Of a stretch of DNA of 64,000 bases, positions 1 through 8,358 are shown piece after piece. Positions within the stretch are counted from its first letter, which is position 1, and each line of letters begins with the position of its first letter. The stretch comes from a virus: positions 1 through 64,000 of IMG/VR virus record IMGVR_UViG_3300036826_000050; one strand, 5' to 3'. The notes under the pieces were generated by a model, which saw only the letters and a list, made by a program, of their open reading frames with translations, had not been told where the DNA came from and did not search any database. A program made the translations under genes and the position numbers.

Positions 1-176
1 TTCAGGGCTGCAAGCGCCGTGATGGCCGCCATTAGCTCCATTCGTTGATTCGTCGTGTTTGACGTATAGCCGGTGACGATCTTCTCGCGTCCTGGCGACA
101 CGAGGATTGCGCCCCAGCCGCCAGACTTATCGACGGGTGATGCGGAGCCGTCCGTGAAGATTGTTACGTCAGCCAT
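1..176 (-). CDS. rnhA: RNase HI, N-terminal part (gene continues across the window ends)
   Basis: This is the first 58 codons of a ribonuclease HI, which cuts the RNA strand of RNA-DNA hybrids and can remove primers during replication. It starts at ATG 176 and runs off base 1. The sequence shows the first catalytic Asp in FTDGSA (residues 7-12), the G-x-GAIL strand, the YTSNTTNQRMELMAA segment with the catalytic Glu, and then ALAAL. This matches E. coli RNase HI residue for residue in order. The second catalytic Asp (STDS in E. coli) lies in the unseen gap. The remainder of the gene is at 63731-64000. The start overlaps the end of the upstream 96-residue gene by 8 bases, so translation is probably coupled. 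Confidence 0.93.
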   Translation of the reverse strand, partial: MADVTIFTDGSASPVDKSGGWGAILVSPGREKIVTGYTSNTTNQRMELMAAITALAAL

Positions 177-459
177 TGATTACCGGGATTCCCCAGAGTC
201 CGTTGATACGTGCGTCGGCCGGAACGCTTGCGCTCTTCAAGATCATCATCCAATCCTCCGGGTGAATGAGTATCTCGCGCTCGTTGGTCTCCATACAATC
301 GAGCGCCCAGTTGATAATACTCACTTCCTCGGGTATGTACGGCACGACGACGATTGAGTGTCGAGGGCAGTATTGCGTGATGCGAATCTGTTTGATCTCC
401 CGGTTATGGGCTTCCCTGGTTTCCATCAGTTGCATCGCAATGACTGTTATTTCATCCAC
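169..459 (-). CDS. Hypothetical protein, 96 aa
   Basis: I do not recognise this small soluble protein. It starts at GTG 459 and ends inside the RNase H start, an 8-base overlap that suggests one operon with rnhA. No membrane segment or cysteine cluster is visible. The 79 bases upstream hold no convincing gene. Confidence 0.7.
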   Translation of the reverse strand: MDEITVIAMQLMETREAHNREIKQIRITQYCPRHSIVVVPYIPEEVSIINWALDCMETNEREILIHPEDWMMILKSASVPADARINGLWGIPVING

Positions 460-538
460 GGCGGACCCTGCACCTACCCCTTACCCGCCGCCGCCGAGGG
501 CCTTAGGTGGTGCTCTATGGCTTGAGAAAACATGGAAT

Positions 539-1204
539 CTATGCGCTCACGCGGCTCCGCTCGCGCTCGGCCCGCTTCAGACGCCTGGCTCTGGTATCCA
601 TGACACGCGCGATCTCAGAGCGGTATCCGCACAGGAACGACTCGACGATGTCGAGGTTCTTGTCTTGGAAGAACTCAGGCAGGCGCTCGCGGTCGATACA
701 GTAGACACCACGCGGTAGTGCGACGCCGAGCGCTCGCAATCCCTCGGTCACGCCGGCATGGAAGTACAGATGCTCGGGTTCTAGCCCGAGCCAGCCGCCA
801 ATCCGCATGCCGACATCGTACTCGGTGACCGGACCGATCCCGTGCGTCTCAGCCGCCGCCCGCCGCATATAGATCATGAGTTCCCAGAAGTTGCCCGACT
901 CCCCGGACTCCTCAATTGCCTCGAAGTACTCAAACTGGAGTCTCATGTCGAAGCGTTCGAGGTTGACCTGCCAGACGCGACCTTGATGATGCCAGAGCGT
1001 TCCATCCTGGCCGCGCGACATACAGGCGCGATGGATCGCTTCTTCGAGTGTCTCCGCCTTCAGCGTCCAGGGCAGGGCTGGGTCGCCACGGCCGTTGTTC
1101 ACATAGCGCTTCATGTAGTCCTTCCAAAGCGCCGTGATGGTGTTGAGTTCGGTAGACGGCGGACGCGCAGCGAACTCCCGTTCCAAGATCGCTTTGCCCA
1201 TCAT
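539..1204 (-). CDS. Conserved phage protein, 221 aa
   Basis: This is a soluble protein of unknown function. Residues 53-80 (LEEAIHRACMSRGQDGTLWHHQ and after) and the segment around EYDVGMRIGGWLGLEPEHLY, followed by HAGVTEGLRALG, have the look of a family I recall from many bacteria and phages, with a possible helix-hairpin-helix near the C-terminus. No catalytic motif can be named. The ATG at 1204 overlaps the preceding gene's stop (ATGA), so it is translationally coupled to the 99-residue gene upstream. Confidence 0.78.
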   Translation of the reverse strand: MMGKAILEREFAARPPSTELNTITALWKDYMKRYVNNGRGDPALPWTLKAETLEEAIHRACMSRGQDGTLWHHQGRVWQVNLERFDMRLQFEYFEAIEESGESGNFWELMIYMRRAAAETHGIGPVTEYDVGMRIGGWLGLEPEHLYFHAGVTEGLRALGVALPRGVYCIDRERLPEFFQDKNLDIVESFLCGYRSEIARVMDTRARRLKRAERERSRVSA

Positions 1205-1500
1205 GCTCCTTCCAGTAGGTCCCTCATCGCCTTCTTGCCCTCAGGGCTTGCCTTCCAGGCCTCGGACTCGGCCTGCGTGCCGTCGAAGTCGCCGCGCTTG
1301 ACGCGCTCGATCATACGCTTGACTCCGAACTTGTGCTTTACGCTCGGTTGGTTGAGTTCTTCGACGAGCTTCATGATCGGGAACGCATGCGGACTGAAGA
1401 AGTCATTGAACTCGTCGTCCTTGGCTCGCTCGGCTAGATCGTTCAGACCGATCTCATCCAGGGCGTTCGCGAGCTTGATACTACTCTCGTGGTCAGCCAT
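1201..1500 (-). CDS. Hypothetical protein, 99 aa
   Basis: This is a charged, mostly helical-looking protein with no recognised motif. Its stop overlaps the start of the 221-residue gene, and its start overlaps the end of the zinc-ribbon gene upstream. It sits in the middle of a tightly packed minus-strand operon. Confidence 0.72.
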   Translation of the reverse strand: MADHESSIKLANALDEIGLNDLAERAKDDEFNDFFSPHAFPIMKLVEELNQPSVKHKFGVKRMIERVKRGDFDGTQAESEAWKASPEGKKAMRDLLEGA

Positions 1501-1675
1501 CGCAGCAGCTTTCTATGACTTGGTGACAGGTTACGCACTGCTCGTGTCCAGCGACTCGGACCGTGCCCTTGTTCGATCCGCACCAGGGACAGAACGAGTC
1601 GATGTAGGTGACGTATCCGCCAGGCGGGCGCGGGAGGACAGCGTGGCCAGGCTTGACTTCTTCGTCCTTAGCCAC
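1493..1675 (-). CDS. Small zinc-ribbon protein, 60 aa
   Basis: Two CxxC knuckles are visible: FCPWCGS and QCVTCHQ. They are spaced about 15 residues apart, the pattern of a zinc ribbon. A CC pair lies near the C-terminus. Such stand-alone ribbons usually act in nucleic-acid or protein contacts, but no partner can be named. It overlaps both neighbours by 8 bases. Confidence 0.65.
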   Translation of the reverse strand: MAKDEEVKPGHAVLPRPPGGYVTYIDSFCPWCGSNKGTVRVAGHEQCVTCHQVIESCCDG

Positions 1676-2024
1676 AGCCGCTCGTATCCCCGCAGGACGG
1701 ACACGTCAAGCACGTACCCGTCCTAACCATTTCGCTGTCGCACCGCGCGCATAGTTCGCCTGACCAACGAGGCAAATCGGGCGCGTCTGGCGCGGGCAAC
1801 TCGCCCCTTCTGGCTTGGGAGTGCGTGCAGACCTTGATGTCCTTCGTCACGCAATCCGGACAGCGGTATGTCGCCGGAGGGAAGCCGCCGAATGGCTGGA
1901 TCGTTGTTTCCCTGTGAGCGGCCTCGCTTAGACCGCAACCTTCGTGCTTGCATTGATTGAACCACGCCCCGTCTGGTATGAAGGGGTGGTCCGTCACTAC
2001 GCTTGCGTTGATCGTGTCTGTCAT
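1668..2024 (-). CDS. Protein with C-terminal zinc ribbon resembling the tail of class II ribonucleotide reductase
   Basis: This 118-residue cysteine-rich protein begins at the ATG that overlaps the upstream stop (ATGA at 2021-2024). An in-frame GTG lies 12 bases further upstream. The N-terminal half has a CKHEGCG-x5-H cluster and a CPDC pair. The last 27 residues (CARCDSEMVRTGT, then CLTCPSCGDTSGCG) strongly resemble the redox/zinc C-terminal tail of adenosylcobalamin-dependent ribonucleotide reductases. No reductase gene is present in the window. It could be a relic or an independent zinc ribbon; a reductase function cannot be claimed. Confidence 0.7.
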   Translation of the reverse strand: MTDTINASVVTDHPFIPDGAWFNQCKHEGCGLSEAAHRETTIQPFGGFPPATYRCPDCVTKDIKVCTHSQARRGELPAPDAPDLPRWSGELCARCDSEMVRTGTCLTCPSCGDTSGCG

Positions 2025-2206
2025 GGTTTCACCCACACCCCCAATTCTCTTGTCTCGTAGACGACATCGACCGGACCGGGTTGCATGATCATGGCCTTGC
2101 CGTATGTCCAGTGACCGAGGTCCTCGATGGTGATCTTCTCGGGCAACTCGCCCTCGATGATGACCCAGCGCGGATCGGTCGGGTGATCAAGTTGTACGAT
2201 CTGCAT
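2021..2206 (-). CDS. Hypothetical protein, 61 aa
   Basis: This is a small soluble protein with no recognised motif. Its stop overlaps the next gene's ATG (ATGA), and its start overlaps the preceding gene by 20 bases, as expected for a coupled operon. Confidence 0.62.
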   Translation of the reverse strand: MQIVQLDHPTDPRWVIIEGELPEKITIEDLGHWTYGKAMIMQPGPVDVVYETRELGVWVKP

Positions 2207-2537
2207 TCTGACTCATTCCTTCTACGATGCTGAGAAGTCGGTCGCGCGTGCCGCGCGCGTCGGAGACATCCGACAGGAGAATGTCTTGTACGGGGAGCGG
2301 CGCTCGGCGGTCATTTCGCTCTATCCAAGCATCCGCAATGGCGTCGAATAGCTGCTCGTCGCCTTCGATGACCGGCGTGACTTCCGTACCCTGTTCGTAC
2401 GGCTCCCAGAGCGCGAGGCCATCCTCGGTCATACGCAGGACGGTCATCTGGCCGGTGATCTCGTCGCGCCGCCCGATGGCCAAAGCCCAGCCGAACCGAC
2501 GCTCTGGCCTTATGAGCTGAACTTTATACTCCATCAT
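2187..2537 (-). CDS. Hypothetical protein, 116 aa
   Basis: The start was placed at the first of two adjacent ATGs (2537), because AAGGG lies five bases before it and it overlaps the upstream stop; an in-frame start at 2552 is less likely. The protein is soluble, with an acidic middle and no recognisable domain. Confidence 0.65.
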   Translation of the reverse strand: MMEYKVQLIRPERRFGWALAIGRRDEITGQMTVLRMTEDGLALWEPYEQGTEVTPVIEGDEQLFDAIADAWIERNDRRAPLPVQDILLSDVSDARGTRDRLLSIVEGMSQNADRTT

Positions 2538-2746
2538 CGATCCCTTCTCCACAAGATGGTTCGCTCGGAATCCCAGGCGAGGCGCGGGAACCTGATTTCC
2601 ATATCGTTGAGCGGACCGTAGCCGGCACGTTCGAGCAAGATGTCGGCTATCTGCTCCATGAGCGGGTCGATGAGTTCCAACGCCTCGGCCACGCTATCGC
2701 GCGGATTGACGTTGATGCGGCGCGGCTCGGTGATCAGAGTGGCCAT
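2534..2746 (-). CDS. Hypothetical protein, 70 aa
   Basis: This small protein directly follows thyX: its ATG is the base after the thyX stop. It has a central amphipathic helix (around VAEALELIDPLMEQIADILL) and no known motif. Confidence 0.65.
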   Translation of the reverse strand: MATLITEPRRINVNPRDSVAEALELIDPLMEQIADILLERAGYGPLNDMEIRFPRLAWDSERTILWRRDR

Positions 2747-3667
2747 CTACTTCTGCTTCCTGATCCCGTGGCGCTGGGAACGGAACTGACGGTTAGACTC
2801 CCGTGCCCAAGGGAAGTCGCACTGCCCTTCGACCGACTCCCATCCTTGGTACGTACACGTGTGGTCCATCGCGTTGGCGTGCGAGCCGTCCGTGTCGAGC
2901 GCGCCGTGCGTCTTCTCGCAGCTGATCTTCACGTACCGTTCCAGGTACGGGTGCTTCTCGACGAGCACGCTGCGCATTTCGCGGAAGATGTGGGCAATCT
3001 CCCACTGGAACATCGAGCACGCGCGGTAGGCGTACGTGTTGATGAACTCGCGCAACGAGCCTTCCCAGAGGATGAAGTTCGTCGTGCCCTCCAGGAGCGC
3101 GAACCTGGCGTCCTGGTAGCTGACGTCGCGGTCGGTCGCCATCCTGTAGACCTCAGCCGCGTGCTCGGAGAGGTCGTTGAACGCTTCGGCCAGAACCGCA
3201 TCCTTCAGGAACGACTCCGGCATGCGCACGGACGGCATGTCGCCGTAGTAGTGCGCCCTCTGGCTCTGCTGGTGGAAGGCGGCCAGTCGCGTCCTGACGA
3301 TCTGATGGGTGCAGGTTCTGCTGGCGCCGTAGATCGCGAACGCCACGCGGAAGTCCTCCAGCGCCGTCTGGAGTCCGCCCTGAAGCATTTCCTCCCAGTC
3401 CACCGGCTCAGGCGGGTTCTCCGGGTCGATGCCGCGCGTCGCGTTGATCGCGAACGAGCAGACCTTCCGCAAGTCGTCATCGGAGTAGTCCTGGACCAGA
3501 TCGACGCGGATGCCGTCGAGGCCGACCCAGATGTGACCCTGATCCGGGTTCTCGGGCTGGTCGTCTGAGAACGACTTGCGGTTGAAGGCCACGTCCTTGG
3601 TCAGGCCGCGCCTCGGCCCTTCCATATGGCTAATGAGATAGATGTAGTCGTCAATTGGGGTATTCAT
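2747..3667 (-). CDS. thyX: Flavin-dependent thymidylate synthase ThyX
   Basis: ThyX converts dUMP to dTMP using methylene-tetrahydrofolate and FADH2, and supplies dTTP for phage replication in the cytoplasm. The signature R-H-R-x7-S motif appears at residues 125-135 as RTRLAAFHQQS, with Thr in place of His. The following QRAHYY and the later YQDARFALLEGTTNF segment match the family's substrate and flavin binding regions. At 306 residues it is longer than bacterial ThyX (about 220-250), with a long N-terminus and a cysteine-containing C-terminal tail. It lies 8 bases after dnaE, and its start is preceded by TAGGAGG. The His-to-Thr change is, as I recall, shared with some actinophage homologues. 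Confidence 0.93.
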   Translation of the reverse strand: MNTPIDDYIYLISHMEGPRRGLTKDVAFNRKSFSDDQPENPDQGHIWVGLDGIRVDLVQDYSDDDLRKVCSFAINATRGIDPENPPEPVDWEEMLQGGLQTALEDFRVAFAIYGASRTCTHQIVRTRLAAFHQQSQRAHYYGDMPSVRMPESFLKDAVLAEAFNDLSEHAAEVYRMATDRDVSYQDARFALLEGTTNFILWEGSLREFINTYAYRACSMFQWEIAHIFREMRSVLVEKHPYLERYVKISCEKTHGALDTDGSHANAMDHTCTYQGWESVEGQCDFPWARESNRQFRSQRHGIRKQK

Positions 3668-3675
3668 GATACCTC

Positions 3676-6600
3676 CTAGTCGGTTGAGATTACCCAGAGC
3701 CGCTTGGCTAGGATTTGCCGTGCCGTAACATAGCGCGGCCTGATACCTTCGACCAGCAAGAGGTCATGTCCCATGCGGAAGTCGAAGATGGCGTTCTTGA
3801 ACTGCGGGTACTTCCAGCGGTCAATCTTCAGGAGTAGTTGGTCGTCCTCGTCTTCGCAGGTTAGCAGAGCCCATTCGTTCAGTTCCGGATTCCGCACGCT
3901 CTTGGGATCGAGTTCCTCACCCGTCTTCGCGCGGTTGGTCTCGAAGATGTCTCGCACGTTCCTCTGAAGGATCGTCCCAAGCCAACAGACGGTGAACTCG
4001 CGTCCTTGCTCGTACGGGAGGTCGGTGGCCGTATGAGTTGGAGTCGGTAGTCGCGCGCCTCGCGGTTGCATGCCCGTCGGCGCGCGTCGGAGCTTGCCCT
4101 TGCGAATCATCTTCTTGACCTGGGCGATGTTGTCGTCGAGCGTCCGCACGCCAAACGGGTCCTTCTGCATCACCCATTGGTCGATCTTGTCGACCGTCTT
4201 GGGACCGATTCCGCGGATGTCCATAAGGTCCCACCAGGTATCCAGGCCGCCACGCTCGGCGCGGAACTTGACTATCTCGGCGGCGCGCTTGTCAGCGATG
4301 CCGCTGATCTGCTTGAAGCCGGATTGGATGGCTAGCTGACCTGCCGGCTTCCATGTCGCATCCGACTCGCTCGGACTCGGGCTGCGGACGTCAATGCCAT
4401 GCTTGACAGCGTCACGCAGTAGCTGCCGGGTCTTGTCCGGGTTCTCCGTCTGCGCGAGTGAGCAGGCATAGAAGATCGCCGGGTGGTGAACCTTGATCCA
4501 CATCGTCCAGTACGCTAACAGCCCGTAGGCGACGCAGTGGGCGGCGTTGAAGGCATAGGACCCCGACGTGATCATATTGCCCCAAACCTTCTTGGCCTGC
4601 GCGTGGCTGATCGGCGGGTAGTCGGTACGCTCATGTAGCGTCTGGCAACCCTCCCAGAACCGATCCCATTGCCGGTTGAACTCCTGCTCGCCGATTTTGC
4701 GGCTAATGATCTTGCGGATGTAAGCCGCGTGCGTCCAGGGGAAGTCACCGACCTCGCGGACGATGCGGAGAATCTGCTCCTGGTAGACGATCTGGAACTG
4801 CGTCGGCGCGGTAATGATGTCTACCGCCGGATGGAAGCGCTCGGGCTTCTTGACCCCGTGCTTGATCTCGGCGTACTCAGACGCGGCGCCATTGTGGAGC
4901 GGTCCTGGTCTGGCAAGCGCGTTGCAGTCGCATATCTCGCTGAAGTTATCGGGCTTCATCGACCCGCAGACGTACCGCATGGCGCGGCCGTCGAACTGGA
5001 ACACGCCGACGACGTCATTGGCACGGAAGCGGGCGAACACCTTCTGGTCATCGAGCGCGAGCGCGTACAGGTCCTCAATCGTCATGCCGAGTTCTTCGAT
5101 GGCCATCGAGATCATCGACATCGTGGACAGACCGAGGAAGTCCATCTTGACGAGTCCCTGACGCTCAGCGTCGTACTTGTCCAGGGACACGACCTGGATC
5201 GGGTGGTCGTTCACGACGCGCTCGTAGATGGCCGCTACCTCACGCAACGGCTCGTTGCTGATCACGAGGCCCGCCGCGTGGACGCCGAACGCCTTGATGT
5301 TACCTTCGAGTAGCTGGCTCTTGCGGAGGTCAGGGAACTTCTCCATGACCTCGCGCGCCTGCGGGAACTGCTCGATGGTATCCTCGATGGTCGAGGAAGC
5401 TCGCAGGTCACCGGACGACCGCTCGATCAGGAAGTCCTTGATCCGGTTGACCTCGAACTTCGGCACGCGGAAGACGCGCGCTACGTCATCGAGCGCGAGC
5501 TTGTTCTTGAAGTACGTGAACGTCCCGATGTTGTTTACGCACTCGTCGCCGTACTTGCCGGCGTAATAGTCACGTAGTAGCGGGCGAACCTCGCTGGGGA
5601 AATCAAGGTCAATGTCTGGTAGGTCTTCGCGTGTCTCGTCGATGAAGCGCTCGAACACGAGCAGGGGGAACTTGAGTGGATCGACCTCGGTGATCCGCAG
5701 AAGCCAAGCAACCACACTTGCAGCCGCCGAGCCTCGGGCTGGGCCGACTGGCGCCCTGAGATGATCCTTGACATACAGTACGCCCTCACGTACCAGAAGA
5801 AAGTAATCAACGTAGTCCTTGCTCTCGATGAGCGCTTTCTCGTGCGCTAGCTGCTTCTTGTACCGCGCGCGTTCTTGCGCCGGAAGTTTATTGACGCCTC
5901 GATATATCCAACCATCGCGAAGCGCTTGCTCCCAATACGCCTGAACGCCAGCGTAGCCGTATGGGACCTTGAACCTGACCATCGGGAGGCGCGGTAGCTC
6001 AACTGTACATTCTTGCGCAATGTCCTCGGTAGAAACGCAAGCTTGTATTGCTTCCGCGTCCGATAGCCCTGTTCCTCGGAGGCGTCTGTAGAACGATCGG
6101 TCATCGAGCGGCGGACAGAGCGGAACATTGTACCCCCATTCACGTGCTTGTTCCTCGATGGTCTTCTTGCCGCCGCCCCGGAGGTTGTGGAGGATCATCT
6201 GGATCTCAGACTCCTCATACTCCGTGTAGTGGCAGTCCATCGATCCGCAGAGCCGCGCGCCAATAGCTCGCGCGAGCCGTCCTGCGAAGTGAGTATTGAA
6301 CCGGCGGGTCGAATCGAGTTCAGGGAAGGCTTGAACCTCGATGAAGAAGTTCCCGCCAAAGTGTTTCTTGAACCAGCGAGCGACCTTGAGCGCGCGGCGA
6401 TAGTTTGCATGCTCCTTGGGGATGTGCTTCCCGCCGACCGCCGAACAGAACAGGAGCGATCCCTGGCATCCGCTCAGGATGATGAGTCCTTCCTTGTGCT
6501 CCACGAGCATTTGCGGACTTACCGTTGGCTCGTAGTAGAACCCCTCAGCGTACGACTTCGTGATCAGCGCTAGGAGGTTCTTGTAGCCGACCGCGTTCTT

Positions 6601-7011
6601 CGCCAGGACCGTGAGATGGGTCTTCGACTGCATACGGTTCTCTTCATCCGTCGGGCCAAAGTAAATCTCGCAGCCGTATATGACCTTGACGCCGGTCTTC
6701 TCGGCCGCAATCTCAGCCTTGACGTGAGAGTCGGCGTTCCCGTGCTCGGTGAAGGCGATAGCCGACATCTGCAATTCTTGTGCGCGACGAACGTGTGCCT
6801 CCGGTAGGCCATAGCCATCCCGGTAGCTCAACGTCGAGTGGTGATGAAGAGATACCGAACGCATCGGCTTGTGATTACCGTTGCGCCGTCGTCGCTGGAT
6901 AATCGGCGGAGTATGGCCGCCGCCGAGCTTCGCGCGATCAGGACTCTCGCTATGTTGTACCTGACCGCGCGATCCGAGTTTGTCTTCGCCTGGGCTAATC
7001 GCTAACGGCAT
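3676..7011 (-). CDS. dnaE: DNA polymerase III alpha subunit (DnaE-type replicative polymerase)
   Basis: This 1111-residue C-family polymerase makes the phage self-sufficient for chain elongation. The PHP domain starts near residue 52, with HHH (56-58), TEHGN (88-92), GCEIY (113-117) and DCHY (259-262). The metal ligands therefore look intact, and it may proofread by itself. The palm shows GPARGSAAASVVAW (423-436) and PDIDLDF (465-471) with the two catalytic Asp. A helix-hairpin-helix (SGIADKRAAEI, then IRGIGPKTVDKI) and a C-terminal OB-like domain follow. Start 7011 was chosen because it is preceded by AAGGTGAGG and overlaps the upstream stop (TAATG); an internal Met at residue 50 sits right before the PHP domain and has no ribosome site. 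No separate epsilon exonuclease or clamp gene was seen. Confidence 0.96.
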   Translation of the reverse strand: MPLAISPGEDKLGSRGQVQHSESPDRAKLGGGHTPPIIQRRRRNGNHKPMRSVSLHHHSTLSYRDGYGLPEAHVRRAQELQMSAIAFTEHGNADSHVKAEIAAEKTGVKVIYGCEIYFGPTDEENRMQSKTHLTVLAKNAVGYKNLLALITKSYAEGFYYEPTVSPQMLVEHKEGLIILSGCQGSLLFCSAVGGKHIPKEHANYRRALKVARWFKKHFGGNFFIEVQAFPELDSTRRFNTHFAGRLARAIGARLCGSMDCHYTEYEESEIQMILHNLRGGGKKTIEEQAREWGYNVPLCPPLDDRSFYRRLRGTGLSDAEAIQACVSTEDIAQECTVELPRLPMVRFKVPYGYAGVQAYWEQALRDGWIYRGVNKLPAQERARYKKQLAHEKALIESKDYVDYFLLVREGVLYVKDHLRAPVGPARGSAAASVVAWLLRITEVDPLKFPLLVFERFIDETREDLPDIDLDFPSEVRPLLRDYYAGKYGDECVNNIGTFTYFKNKLALDDVARVFRVPKFEVNRIKDFLIERSSGDLRASSTIEDTIEQFPQAREVMEKFPDLRKSQLLEGNIKAFGVHAAGLVISNEPLREVAAIYERVVNDHPIQVVSLDKYDAERQGLVKMDFLGLSTMSMISMAIEELGMTIEDLYALALDDQKVFARFRANDVVGVFQFDGRAMRYVCGSMKPDNFSEICDCNALARPGPLHNGAASEYAEIKHGVKKPERFHPAVDIITAPTQFQIVYQEQILRIVREVGDFPWTHAAYIRKIISRKIGEQEFNRQWDRFWEGCQTLHERTDYPPISHAQAKKVWGNMITSGSYAFNAAHCVAYGLLAYWTMWIKVHHPAIFYACSLAQTENPDKTRQLLRDAVKHGIDVRSPSPSESDATWKPAGQLAIQSGFKQISGIADKRAAEIVKFRAERGGLDTWWDLMDIRGIGPKTVDKIDQWVMQKDPFGVRTLDDNIAQVKKMIRKGKLRRAPTGMQPRGARLPTPTHTATDLPYEQGREFTVCWLGTILQRNVRDIFETNRAKTGEELDPKSVRNPELNEWALLTCEDEDDQLLLKIDRWKYPQFKNAIFDFRMGHDLLLVEGIRPRYVTARQILAKRLWVISTD

Positions 7012-7181
7012 TACCTCACCTTATCAGGTCCCGTCACCAGATGGTAGTCGGAGGCGATCACCCAGGGGAGGTCGCACAGTCGGTTGTGCGACAGAGATTC
7101 GAGAATCATGAGAGCTAGCTCGCTCGGGGCATTGTCCTGGGTGAGACCGTCATTCTTGACTTTGATATCGACTACGACCAT
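7011..7181 (-). CDS. Small hypothetical protein, 56 aa
   Basis: This short ORF fills the gap between the SDR gene and dnaE. It starts at ATG 7181 and its TAA shares a base with the dnaE ATG (TAATG). The product begins MVVVDIKVKNDG and has no known motif. Its exact fit between neighbours supports coding, though its ribosome site is weak. Confidence 0.55.
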   Translation of the reverse strand: MVVVDIKVKNDGLTQDNAPSELALMILESLSHNRLCDLPWVIASDYHLVTGPDKVR

Positions 7182-7193
7182 GAACTTCAAGTG

Positions 7194-7877
7194 CTACCGA
7201 CCTCCGTTGACGGGGATGATCGCCCCGTTGAGATAGTTGGTGGGCATGAGGAGAACCGCGAGGATCACGCTCGCGACCTCATCGACGGTCGCCCGTCGCT
7301 TCATCGGGATTTGTGATTCCTCGTACTCCTTTGCCTGCTTGGGGTCCCAGCCACGGATCAGCGGAACCGTCAGGTCGATGTACTCCTGCATCGCCGTCGG
7401 CTCGGTCATGCCGGGCGCGACGACGTTGATAGCGAAGTCGTCAGAGGCTCGCTCGCGCGCGATCACGCGGACGGCCTGGTGCAGGGCTGCCTTCGACGCG
7501 CAGTACATTGCCGAGGTTCGCATCTCACGCCAGGCCGCGTCCGAGCCGACCACGACGACGCGCTTGACCGACGGAACGAGGTTGAGGACGTTGAACAGTC
7601 CGACGACGTTCACGTGGTACATTTCCAACATCGTCTCAGGGTCGATCTTCTGCGACCATTCGAGCAGGTTGATCCCGGCCGAGTAAATCAGGGCGTCGAG
7701 TTGCTTCTCTGCCTTCTGCAAGGCAAGGAACTCGAACAGAGAGCCGGGGTCGCGCACGTCAGTACCGGACCCGCTTACGATGACTTCGTGACCCTCGATC
7801 TGATCGAGCAAGCGCACACACGCTTCGCCAATTCCGCTCGTTCCTCCGACCACCCAAGTTCTAGGCATCAAGCCCAT
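7194..7877 (-). CDS. Short-chain dehydrogenase/reductase (SDR)
   Basis: This is a complete 227-residue classical SDR, a NAD(P)-dependent oxidoreductase with a Rossmann fold. The cofactor loop is GGTSGIG near the N-terminus, an SAGIN motif follows (NAG-like), then the active-site Ser in VVVVGSDAA, the YCASK catalytic Tyr and Lys, and the PGMTEPTAM segment after strand 6. The substrate cannot be told from sequence. It lies between an Nmad1-like gene and the polymerase gene in a tightly coupled operon, so a role in nucleotide or base chemistry is a reasonable inference, not a demonstration. Start 7877 has AAGGGAG directly upstream; ATG 7868 is an alternative. Confidence 0.9.
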   Translation of the reverse strand: MGLMPRTWVVGGTSGIGEACVRLLDQIEGHEVIVSGSGTDVRDPGSLFEFLALQKAEKQLDALIYSAGINLLEWSQKIDPETMLEMYHVNVVGLFNVLNLVPSVKRVVVVGSDAAWREMRTSAMYCASKAALHQAVRVIARERASDDFAINVVAPGMTEPTAMQEYIDLTVPLIRGWDPKQAKEYEESQIPMKRRATVDEVASVILAVLLMPTNYLNGAIIPVNGGR

Positions 7878-8358
7878 GCTCCCTTCTACCGTATAGTGCT
7901 ATTACAGAGTCAATGATACGGTCAAGCGCAGACCCGGTTCGGCTCGCACCCGCAGCCGCGCTACGGATGGCCGCCAGGACCTCCGGTAGCTCGGGGTAGC
8001 CTAGCGGGTCCGAGGCCGGGAGAGGTGTGCTCTCGTCGCTCTCCGGCGATGAAAAAGCCCCTCGATCCGGGGTCGGCGGGTTCTCCATCAGATACAGCAG
8101 AAGGAGGCAATGACCGATGATGTCCTCTGCGCACTCATCAGCCTGTTCCCCGACGAGCGGCCGGTCAAGCCAGATTGAGTAGTAGAGCTTCCAGAACTTG
8201 CGATTGATGTCGCTGAACTGCCCCTTGGTCCCTAGGAGCTTCCAGGCGTCACCGTAGTCGCCGCCCTTGCTGACGAAGCGTTCTACCACGGCCGGCACGA
8301 TCTGTCGTACAATGTATGCGTACTCGTCCGCCAACTTAGGCGGCTTCTTGATTTCCAT
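7861..8358 (-). CDS. Nmad1/DUF1599-like nucleotide-modification-associated protein
   Basis: This 165-residue, mainly helical protein starts at ATG 8358, preceded by GGGAGAG. An upstream extension in the same frame is only a shadow of the HAD gene. The pattern GGDYGDAWKLLG, then an RKFWKL helix, then ECAEDIIGHCLL fits the all-alpha Nmad1 (DUF1599) family, relatives of MazG-like NTP pyrophosphatases. In phages these occur near enzymes that make modified bases. Its C-terminal third is low-complexity and family-atypical. It overlaps the HAD gene by 23 bases and the SDR gene by 17. Confidence 0.72.
   Translation of the reverse strand: MEIKKPPKLADEYAYIVRQIVPAVVERFVSKGGDYGDAWKLLGTKGQFSDINRKFWKLYYSIWLDRPLVGEQADECAEDIIGHCLLLLYLMENPPTPDRGAFSSPESDESTPLPASDPLGYPELPEVLAAIRSAAAGASRTGSALDRIIDSVIALYGRREHGLDA

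Noticed and set aside
475-540. A 19-codon minus-strand ORF in the gap before the 221-residue gene's partner
   Set aside because: It has no ribosome site and no coding character.
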